DNA of 64,000 nucleotides from Lepidodermella squamata (taxonomy: Eukaryota; Gastrotricha): the NCBI GenBank assembly GCA_047495785.1, contig JBLDXI010000016.1:1-64000 (forward strand), in the 5' to 3' direction. How positions within the stretch are numbered: position 1 is the stretch's first letter; each line of letters begins with the position of its first letter. The notes below the pieces were generated by a model. The model saw only the letters and a list, made by a program, of their open reading frames with translations, had not been told where the DNA came from and did not search any database. Shown here piece after piece: positions 55,349 to 64,000 of this stretch. The translations under genes and the position numbers were made by a program.

Positions 55349-58123
55349 ATGCTCGGTTTGATTTGCATATCCTTCTGCTTACATTCAGTCGTAGCACAGA
55401 TAAGTTCCGATGAGGATCAAATTGTAATAAGCCCACCTCAAATTACCTATTTTGGTGACCGCGGCACTTGGGAAATGTGTCCAGCTGGCACTTACGTTAC
55501 TGGTTATAACCAGAAAGTCGAGCCCTTTCAGGATTCGTTCGACGATACCGCGCTTAATGGCATCAACTTGTTCTGCAGTTCCTTAAACACGACAAGCAGT
55601 TCCAGTACGACCATTTCATCGTCAGTTGGTCCGTTTGGCTTCTGGGGCTCTAGTGTTTATTGCTCAAGAAGTTATGCGATTGGATTCGAATTGAAAGTTG
55701 AGCCACCACAAGGTTCGGACGACGACACAGCAGCGAACGGCCTAAATCTCATTTGCGGAGATGGAGTTACCATTAAGGCATCGAATACAATGAGATTTGG
55801 TGGCTGGTCAGATCAGGTTCGCTGCAGAAATGGCTACGCAATTTGTGGAATCTCAACACAGGTGGAGCGTGACAAAGGATTAGGTGAGAAACTTTCAGTT
55901 CATATGGGAAAAATCAATCAAGATCCAAGCTTATTTTGAATAAATCATTAGGTAGATGCGCTAATCTCGCTATAGGACAAATGAGACTGGGCAAACGATT
56001 TCGGCACTATCTCTATCTTTCCTTGCCATTTGAAGATCATGTCTTGTGTAATAATGGCCTTGCCTAGGCTGTTGCCGTCTGAAACGGCTGGGATGATAGA
56101 AATCAGGCCGAAATCGCCTGGCATGATTCAAATACTCATATTTCATGCTTCATGCGTGCCATAATTAAGGGAGATTTGTCTAAAGTTTTGTCCAGAGCTG
56201 AAAAACCTGTAGGGTTTCCTTCGCACTGATTTTGTAATTTCCTACTAAACTACCATCTCCTCCAATTTTTGACTGTGTCCTAAGCCAAAATTGCCAACTT
56301 TTCTTAAAATTTCCTACGCACCTGGTGCGTCACTTCTGCATGTTTTCCAGCTCTGGTTTTGTCACTATCCTCTTACTTTTAAACTTTTTAAATCCTGTGT
56401 GACGGTCAAGAGGAGAATCAAAACCTTGAAATCTGCCTATTTTTCAGGCGACGACACTGCGCTAAATCATGTATGGATGAAGTGTTGTAAATTGCCTGCA
56501 GAAAGGCCGTGCGAGCGAGGTTCGGACAAATTCGAAGAAGTCTTAACTTGCTCGAATTCCGACCAGTCCGATATCGAGGTGAAGTGCACACACTGTGCTA
56601 CTGTCGGCGTGGATCGAGGAACAGAAGATTCACGCGGCAACTTTGAGTCAAACACGAGAGATATCGGAATCTCAGGCGGCGCTGAGGTCAATTTCGGTGT
56701 GATCAAAGCGACCCTTGGATCAACTGTCGGATTGAGCTCAACAACAGGCTTTGACTGGCGCACTACAAGTAGCACCTTTTTTCGGGAGGAAACGACTCAA
56801 CAGGTCGAAGCATCGGTCCCGTTTGGCTTCGAAATTAAAATTCTCCAATTGGTCGGTATCTGCGGGCCTATTGAGGTTCGAATTCCGCATTTCACTGTTA
56901 AAGCATGTTGTGTCATGTCCAATCCAGGTCAGATTATTGAGGTCAAGTAGGAAAAGCACATGGCCGCTACTCACCACGTGGCAGCTGGGCTGGTCGAGCT
57001 TCGCCATTATGGTCATTATGTTTTATGGCTGTGTTTAATAAATTGCTTTTCTTGATCACATGGATTTAATGTTGCTATATTGATAGGGGATCTTTTACGA
57101 TTAAATAAAATACAAGAAGATTGTCAATCGGTCTTTTGTTAAACACAACAAAGCAAAATGCATTCAAAATGTGCATGGTAACTGCGAAGCTTCGGTCTCT
57201 GGCTCGAATATCAAAGAAATGATAAAAACTGCGATTTCAATGACTGACATCGACGATTCAGACACCCCACCACCTCCGCCCCGCCTCAAAAATCCGCCTA
57301 CTACAACCACCATACGTGCTACTGACAGAAGGAATTACGAGATATTACGCGACACCCGATGCATCGGAGGAGACGCTATCGGGGAAATGACGACTGACCG
57401 GAGGCGATGCGAGGCCATTTGCGATTCTACTCCAGATTGTGCCGGATATAATGTGGAGCAAGAAACAGACCGCTGCAGCAGTCGAGGGGGCAGCTGTCGT
57501 GAAACTGCCAACAGCGAGTTTGATTACTATCGGAAAGTGCGACGTCCCAGCCCTACTACTACAACAACAACAACACGGCGAACCACTACGGCTGAGTACA
57601 AGCCAATCAGTATGTTGGCGGATAGAAGGGCGTATGACTTCGTGCGTAACGTCCGTTGCATCGACAGCCCATTGATCGGAGGTTTTGCATACGAAATCAA
57701 ACAGTGCGAGGCTATGTGCGGGGCGGATCCGAATTGCGCTGGCATCAATGTTGAGCGAGATGCTAATCGGTGTATTTGCCGTTCATCGGGTTGCAGGGAA
57801 ATTTCGGATTACGCTTATGATTTTTTCCGAGCAACTCGATCTGCCACTACTACGACTACGACTACTACTGCCCCGCGTTTACCTCTACCACGTGGGTCGA
57901 ACTATGCCTACGAACAGTTGGCGAATTTTCGCTGCGTCGACTCGCCATCATTAGGCGAAGTATTCAGGTCAACCAGGCAATGCGAGAGGATGTATGCAAC
58001 TCATTAGATGATTGTTTTGGCTACAATTTCAGTCGCGATCATGGGGTTTGTATGTCTCGGCAACGCGGTTGTCGGCTGGTTAATGACGACGGCGGTGATT
58101 TCTACCGGAAAATGACCCGCTGA
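55349..58123 (+). pseudogene. VMO-I + aerolysin-like beta domain + PAN-like repeats, gene A (frameshifted)
   Basis: Secreted protein with exons 55349-55883, 56448-56906 and 57154 onward. After a signal peptide come a VMO-I-like domain (repeats of GSW/GFWG..C and EPPQGSDDDTA.NGL) and a Ser/Thr-patterned beta-rich domain. The latter ends in a segment resembling the aerolysin/ETX-MTX2 pore-forming fold. Threonine-rich linkers and three six-cysteine PAN-like modules follow. The third module is broken: a 2 nt excess near 57992-57994 shifts the frame, giving a stop at 58005-58007, while the rest of the module is readable in another frame to 58123. The third exon is joined by an intron whose length and flanks suggest insertion (see 56907). 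The toxin-like activity is only inferred from the fold pattern. Confidence 0.65.
56907..57153 (+). other. Insertion readable as a 247 nt intron, flanked by AAAGCA repeats
   Basis: Gene B is continuous where gene A has 250 extra bases. These are bounded by AAAGCA at 56900-56905 and 57150-57155, like a target-site duplication. Reading GT at 56907 and AG at 57152-57153 as splice sites keeps frame. The insert also carries AATAAA signals (about 57038 and 57105), so it may instead end the transcript. Confidence 0.6.
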
Positions 58124-58312
58124 TCATCTTTAAAGTGATACTCCGATTTTTGTAGCTTCCGGTTTTTTCTCGTGTTATGTCTGATTATCGAACTGAAGCA
58201 GAATTTTATTTTCAAAACAAAATGATCTTAAGAAAATAAATAAAATATTGTTCAATGGTGCGATGATTCACGCGCATGTTACTGCTTGTTACTGCTTGCA
58301 CGTTTATGCAGC

Positions 58313-58616
58313 ATGAAGTTTCTTTCGCTTACCTGTTTTGAGAAAAATGAGACCGACTTAGGTAAAGAATCGGAAATGCCGATTGAAGCTAGTAATTCGA
58401 TCTGGGGCGATTCTTATGAGGCGCAATTCTCGAAACGATTGTTGAACATTGTCAAAGCTAGAGGAAGTGATGCTAGCTAATATTTTATATGAAAAATTCT
58501 TCGGCTTAAAAGAGGGTGACCTAATGGGTGTTTCAAAGTCACTTCTTGAATTGTTTGAACTCGCCGAGCTAATGATTTTGAAGCTAGGCGAACCACCTGC
58601 AGCAAACGATCGTTAA
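58313..58616 (+). pseudogene. Possible small gene remnant
   Basis: A frame from the ATG at 58313 and a second frame from about 58458 to a stop at 58614-58616 look protein-like and abut at a single frameshift point. The second part is amphipathic (SKSLLELFELAELMILKL). No family is recognised and no paralogue is present, so confidence is low. The rest of 58124-59023 shows nothing. Confidence 0.22.
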
Positions 58617-59023
58617 CTGAATAAATCGGAATAAAGGAATGTGCTCACTGTTGGTTGTCTCTAACATAAGGAAACGGTCTCTGTCAGAGAGCGAAGTGGG
58701 AGCGCCGAACTGGTTGGGATATGCAAAATCGACATAAGGTCTTTGACTGAGTTCACCTTGCAGACCGATTGAACTGATAGGGATGATCCCTACTGTCCCT
58801 AGCGGTACTTCGCTCTCTGGTCTCTGTTTTTTGGCTTGTTTTTCAACAAAAGTTATTGATAATAAAGAATCACACGCTCTGTAATGTGTAAACAAGAAAT
58901 CAAATCGCAGTAAAATTATAATATAAATTATAATATATTCTTCGTGCTTTCTTCTTTGTGCTTGAGTAATTTAGCAGATTTAGTCCTGTCTCATCACAAA
59001 ATTGAAATTGTTGTATGACATAT

Positions 59024-59052
59024 CAGACCCATGACTTCCTGTTACCGTGAAA
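59024..59052 (+). promoter_or_regulatory. Conserved upstream element of VMO-I gene B
   Basis: Matches 55121-55149 at 28 of 29 positions and lies 233 bp before the start of gene B. Confidence 0.6.
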
Positions 59053-59256
59053 TACGATTTGTTTAATCTTAGGTATGGTTGAAATTTGAGTCAACGACAA
59101 TACGTGCTCGCCTCTGTAAAAACAGATAGGGTATTCGCATGTGTGACTAACTTTAGATCAAGCTGTTGGTGGAAAAAATTCTACTATAAAATGTACTACA
59201 AAATCAACTATAAATACCCAGAAGGCTTTTCATTTCTGCATTCTACAACAAGACAA

Positions 59257-60493
59257 ATGTTTGGTTTAATTTGTTTTTCCTTGTGTGCACATTCGGTATT
59301 AGCACAATACCGATTCGACGAAGATGCTGTTGTAATAAGCCCACCTCAAATTACCAATTTTGGCGACCGCGGCAGCTGGGAAATGTGTCCCTCTGGCACA
59401 TTCGTTGTTGGTTACAGCCAGAAAGTCGAGCCTGCACAGGGTTCAGGCGACGATACCGCGCTTAATGGCATAAAATTGATCTGCAGTTCCCTAAACACGA
59501 CAAGCAGTTCCAGTACGACCATTTCATCGTCAGTTGGCCCGTTTGGTGTTTGGGGCTCTAGTGTTTATTGCCCGGGAAGCTACGCGATCGGATTTGCTTT
59601 GAAAATTGAGCAACCTCGGGGTACGGAGGATGACACCTCGGTAAACGGCATGAAGCTTCTTTGCGGAAATGGAAATATCATTGAAGCCTCGAATACAATG
59701 ATGTTTGGCGGCTGGTCAGATGTGAAAAGCTGCAGAAACGGCTACGCAATTTGTGGTATCTCAACGGAAGTGGAAAGTAACAAAGGAAGCCTAGGTAAGG
59801 AACTCAGATATATAAAATATATTTATCCGAATTTGATATTTGGTCCATCCCTATTTTTCAGGCGACGACACTGCGCTGAATCATGCTTGGATGAAGTGTT
59901 GTAAATTGCCTGCTGCAAGGCCGTGCGAGCGAGGTTCGGACAAATTCGAACAAGTCCTACTTTGCTCGAATCCAGACCAGCCCGGTATCGAGGTGAAATG
60001 CACATACACTGCCACTGTTGGCGTCGAACGAGGAACAGAAGAAGAACGCGGCGGTTCCGAGTCCAACACGAAAGATATCACAATTTCTGGCGGCACCGAG
60101 ATCGATTTCGGTCTAATCAAAGCGACACTTGGAGCAACCGTGGGATTGAGCTCAACAACAGGCTATGACTGGCGTACTACAAGTAGCACCTTTTTTCAGG
60201 AGGCCACGACTCAGCAGATTGAGGCTTCTGTTCCATATGGCCGCGAAGTAAGAATTTTCCAATTGGTCGGCGTTTGCGGGCCATTTGATGTCCGAATTCC
60301 CCATTTTACTGTTAAAGCGAAATGTATTCAAAATATATCTGGAAACTGCGAAGCTACGGTAACTGGCTCAAATGTCGTAGAATTGACAAGGCGTGCGATG
60401 TTTATGGCTGCTTCAACCAGACCTGTTGGATCTGCCAACACGCAACCGCCATTTCGCTTCTCATATCCGACTGCTACATACAGATTTGGGTAA
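59257..60493 (+). CDS. VMO-I + aerolysin-like beta domain protein, gene B
   Basis: Secreted protein of about 389 aa from exons 59257-59794 and 59862-60493; intron 67 nt. A signal peptide (FGLICFSLCAHSVLAQ) precedes a VMO-I-like beta-prism domain (residues about 25-185) with the repeated W..C / EP.QG..DDTA.NG motif. A Thr/Ser-rich beta domain follows (about 200-340), where SGGTEIDFG, the SSTTG segment and VPYGREVRIFQLVG resemble the aerolysin-type pore-forming fold. It ends without the PAN-like repeats of gene A. The start is the ATG equivalent to that of gene A; the reading frame extends further upstream without one. Such a protein could bind surface glycans and act in eggs, mucus or defence. 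Intact. Confidence 0.75.
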
Positions 60494-60976
60494 AATGGGT
60501 AAAGCCTAAACTACGTAGTGGACGATGAATGTTGTTATAATGATGCAAGTCGTTACAGTAACAACCATGTGATGAGTTGTTACAACCTGCGTCACATAGG
60601 AACGTAGTTTTAAATGTTCCATCTTTTTGGGCCCGAAAGCACCCCCAGTTCGAGGGACCTACTTTGCGCACTGTTGTGTAGTTATTAGCCATTTCCTTAA
60701 GCGTATGAGCCTTAATAAAATCGATAGTAGTAACTCTTGGACTTGTTACGTTTGCTATACCTTTTGTTGGCTCTTCATATATACCGTAAATTTTCAAATA
60801 CTAACCCATTCTAACCCGAGGCGGATGTTCGGTTTTAAAATGAACACACCCTGTACAAGCTTTCATGAAAAAGCGTGAATTCACGTCGCAAAAGTCCTTG
60901 TATTTCATGCCTACAAGTTAGGGCTCGATTTCCCCCCCCCCCAAATTTATGACTGACATTTTTCGCACGGGTAAAA
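60494..60976. other. Intergenic with a minus-strand Cys-containing frame
   Basis: A minus-strand frame (60797-60474) has several cysteines and protein-like composition but no known domain, and it overlaps the 3' end of gene B. A run of 11 C lies at 60932-60942. No gene is claimed. Confidence 0.3.
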
Positions 60977-61189
60977 ATGTTCCAGAGGTCTCGATCCTTC
61001 TCTGAGTTCAACAAAATCAATTGCTTGGGTAGCGGCGCCTTTGCATCGGTTCGGCACTGCACAGCTGCCAAAGATGCTGCTGCCGACAATGCTGTAAAGG
61101 TCGTCAATCTAAGCGCGATTGAACCATGCTTACACACTTATCTTTCGTGCTTCTCCTGCTTGGGCGTTTTCAATTTCAACTGGGAGTGA
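60977..61189 (+). pseudogene. Fragment of a protein kinase N-lobe
   Basis: The 70 codon frame has a kinase glycine loop (CLGSGAFASVRHC) and the lysine strand (NAVKVVNL), as in CaMK-type kinases (GSGAFASVRxC). It then runs into a stop. No catalytic loop or other kinase exons are seen downstream to 62,500. It is either a retained first exon with the remainder lost, or a pseudogene fragment. Confidence 0.5.
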
Positions 61190-62552
61190 CTGCTGGTTTG
61201 TGCGACGCTTGATAAGTTATCAAAAGAGCTAGCTAGATAATGTCTCATAGTCTTATGTATTAGCATGACGAGAGACGAAACGAACAACTTTATTTGTTCT
61301 CAGTATTTTACTGCTATGCGGCGGGAGAGGATAACCGATTGTTCGCTGAGTATTCCTGTTGTTTAATAGTTTTTTTACATTAAACCTTGCATTACGAAAA
61401 ATGTTCCACGGTGATCGTATGGAATCACTGTTATCTATCGTCGCTCCGGCTGAACAGAGCGTTAGCCTTGCAGCATTAACCATTTCGAGTTGCGAAAGTG
61501 CACACATGGAAAAGAGCGAGCTACGTGTGCAAGCTGCAGGATTTCCGCCTCCGAAGTAAGATACTTATTCTGATAATTTTGGCGATTTGGTTCGAGACCA
61601 TTAGCGCGACTAATGAATATCATAATGTGGCGTTAGAGATGAGCCTGAGAGTGTCTACATAGCTTACTCCTTACTCAATTAACCAATCTGGTAATTCTAC
61701 CATACTGTCTTGTTATCAGTAATGATTTAACTGTTTTAACCCTTTCATGGCGGAAAAACCGACGGGTCCCGTGGCAGACCTCATAAAGATGGTAGTAATG
61801 TAACCGAAATTTCCGAAAAAACTGTTGACTGGACATTTACCGAAACAACGGCGTTAGATCGAGTTGAGTGGCGAAACATAGTTGAGTCTCTGGAAGATTT
61901 TGAATTTTATAACAAAAGTAAGAAGTAAGAAGTAAGCAAGTTTTCTCGGCTGTGGGAGAGGGTGACTAAAATCTTTCTTTTTGGTTTGCCTTGCCTTCGC
62001 CTTCCTCAAAACCCGAAAGGGTACAGACGTTTAGTCGCGGGGAAGAGAAACAAATAAATCATTTTCATTTTCATGGCGGAATTAGTTATCTGCGGTAGAA
62101 AAAATATTTGACGGCAGTTTTAGGAGTTTTCGAAGGCCCTGATCACGATTTTGAAATCCGTTTGTCTTTATCTATCACCGTTAAGGCTATAAAAAACTGG
62201 CCGAAATCGTCCTATCCGCCCAGCTGATTTCAGGCGATTTTTCGAGCACCCTAATTTCTGTTTTACGTTCAGGTGCCTTCAGTTTTTGAATTTTCGATTC
62301 TAAATTACTCCCATGAATGTCCCTAAGATTCTCCCTCACTTAAATCGCCGAAAAAATTCAGTTTGAAAGAGTTTCATGGGCTCAGCATTCAGATCTGAAT
62401 TCAGCTTTTCCAGTTTTTGCTCGCGAAAGTTTTTGCAGAACAAAAATCACGCACTCCGCCGGTATAAGTCCTGGCGGATAGGACGAATTCGGCCGGTTTG
62501 ATTGAAGTTCAAAAGCGTCGACAAATTTTACACAGAGGTAAATGAGACTATG
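61190..62552. other. Intergenic, no gene seen
   Basis: Contains AAGTAAGAAGTAAG short tandem units near 61917. No supported gene. Confidence 0.45.
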
Positions 62553-62560
62553 GCGGACAC

Positions 62561-63984
62561 CAGGGCTGCAAAATCTGTTTTCCTGCCCACGAGCATGATT
62601 TTTAGCGGTCCACCTGCCCACACGACCCTACTTTTTTCACCATTCTGTTTTTCACTAGGAGCTGTCAGTTTGTGGACGAATAGGTCCTTCATCCGGCAAT
62701 TATTGATTTAGAGCCACAAAACTTAGTGACATGTTAAGGGGTCCAATTCGCGAGCGGGCAATACTGCCGCGCAGCGAAATTTTTGTGGGATATTTGGAAA
62801 ACATTTTGTGAAAATGAGAGTTATTCGGGTAGGGAAAATAAGCCTAAAACTGCTTTGAATGATACTAAATTTGTTAGAGAATGCGACATTTCTCTCATGA
62901 ATTTCCATCTATTGATGAGGGGGAATTTGAAATTTGTACAATTATTTTGTTTTTTTCGAAAAATCAAGTTTTCAACGGTGAGGAATTTCAAAAAAGAAAT
63001 TAGATTTTCGGATTCAGCGCAAAAAGTTGGGCTAGTGCGCAAATATGCGCGTGATTATCGTTAAAATTGGGAGAGAATGGAATAAACCGCGCTCACTAGC
63101 AAATGCGTGGACGTTTTGTTTCTGCCCGCAAAATGCGCGCAGCCGAGAGCGCGCTCGCGCACACTCACACGCACACACACGCGCGCTCCGATACGATTAA
63201 ACTTTTTCGAGTCAAATCTTCCTCAATTTTGACAACAGCCATGCGCAAACTTGCATCCTAGCCTAACTTTTTGCGCTGAATCCGAATATCTATTTTGTTT
63301 TTTGAAATTCATCACCGTTGAAAACTTGGGTGTTACGTGTTACTCATAATTACGCTGAATGAGAATTTTTAATTCAAATAATTGAATAACTAATGTTGAA
63401 TAAAACAATGTGAGCATCATCAGTTAGTGGGCAGCGCTGAAAATAGTTTGATGGTGCGCGGGAAGTTTCGCTTGTTACACAGTACTGCTTTGAAACGAGC
63501 AAAGTTTGTAGTTAATTGATTTATTAAAATTTTTATAGAAATTTGTTCGTATAGGCAATATAGAAATATCTTCCCACTCAATTCGCCTTTGACCAGGCGA
63601 TCTATAAATAAGTTTTCAAGCTGAGTACAGCTATCTGGTCGAAATTCGATGCGGGCAGGGCTGCCCACGATCTTATGCCCACGACTGCCACGAATTATGA
63701 AGATTTTCCCTTGGTTTGCCCACGAAGACCTATGGAATTCGCTCTAGGCAAAGCCGATGAATTACTCGGCGTAAACAAAGCTAACTGTAACAAGAAAGAC
63801 ACTAGTTGTATGTAAAATTTCCGAGCTTTTGAATCAGCGGAAGGTAAAAAGCGGAAACCTGCCAACATCGTGGTGAGGCACGAAAATGCATGCCTTTTCC
63901 GGACCTGCCCACGAAATCAGGGTTCAGCCCCCTCGACCTGCCCAGGAGCATTACTCGCTTGCTCGGACAGGTTTTGCAGCCCTG
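62561..63984. mobile_element. Non-autonomous hAT element, 1,424 bp, 8 bp target duplication
   Basis: The ends CAGGGCTGCAAAATCTGT and (reverse complement at right) CAGGGCTGCAAAACCTGT form the terminal inverted repeats. GCGGACAC is duplicated at 62553-62560 and 63985-63992, an exact 8 bp target duplication, diagnostic of the hAT superfamily. Several CTGCCCACGA words lie in subterminal positions, in both orientations, as possible transposase sites. Inside are a CA/CG-rich tract (63150-63187) and AT-rich sequence, with no transposase. Confidence 0.92.
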
Positions 63985-64000
63985 GCGGACACGTTGGTAT

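Noticed and set aside
60474-60797. Minus-strand 107 aa cysteine-containing frame
   Set aside because: Overlaps the 3' end of VMO-I gene B and has no recognisable family; kept only as a note.
1-64000. CRISPR arrays, rRNA and tRNA genes
   Set aside because: No regularly spaced short repeats with unique spacers and no rRNA or convincing tRNA sequence was seen.

Overview
The window reads as metazoan, probably invertebrate, genomic DNA carrying a large DNA-virus-like insertion at its left end. The evidence is spliceosomal genes with GT-AG introns mostly of 42-65 nt, secreted trypsin-like proteases, class C Venus-flytrap receptors, a Venus-flytrap receptor tyrosine kinase, an SDR, ankyrin proteins, PP1, VMO-I domain proteins and several inverted-repeat elements. 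The short introns suit a compact-intron lineage such as tardigrades, rotifers or some other ecdysozoans. The species cannot be fixed from the sequence alone.

Region 1 (1-~14,230) is an endogenous Polinton/Maverick- or adintovirus-type element cut by the left edge of the window. A plus-strand virion block holds a penton-like minor capsid protein, a basic pVI/PX-like protein, the double-jelly-roll major capsid protein, an adenain-type protease, an A32/FtsK-type packaging ATPase and two accessory proteins. It converges on a minus-strand block with a protein-primed family B DNA polymerase, a PC4-like protein, a RING/TRAF-like protein and a deoxynucleoside kinase. A plus-strand dUTPase follows. 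Six of these genes are split by 16 short introns, which restore coding frame and core motifs (Walker A, DTDS, kinase P-loop, dUTPase motif III). No integrase or terminal repeat lies inside the window. The element abuts a PP1 phosphatase gene that stops at mid-domain.

Region 2 (~15.4-36.2 kb) is a host array of secreted and membrane genes made by local duplication: a catalytically dead serine protease homologue, two active-looking trypsin-family proteases, two intronless Venus-flytrap GPCR genes (the second truncated) and three copies of a small acidic secreted peptide. Two of the peptide copies lie upstream of the receptor copies. Mobile elements fill the gaps: two ~1.25 kb inverted-repeat elements, a pogo/Tigger-like MITE and a LINE tail. 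An ankyrin protein closes the region.

Region 3 (37.8-54.2 kb) carries a retinol-dehydrogenase-like SDR with a large insertion, a PPxY single-pass membrane protein, three more ankyrin genes (one a secreted Sushi+ankyrin fusion, one frameshifted), and a six-exon Venus-flytrap receptor tyrosine kinase.

Region 4 (55-64 kb) has two tandem secreted proteins joining a VMO-I domain to an aerolysin-like beta-rich domain. One of them adds PAN-like cysteine repeats, a ~250 bp insertion that can be read as an intron, and a frameshift. A conserved ~29 bp element sits ~230 bp before both start codons. The window ends in a complete 1,424 bp non-autonomous hAT element with a perfect 8 bp target duplication.
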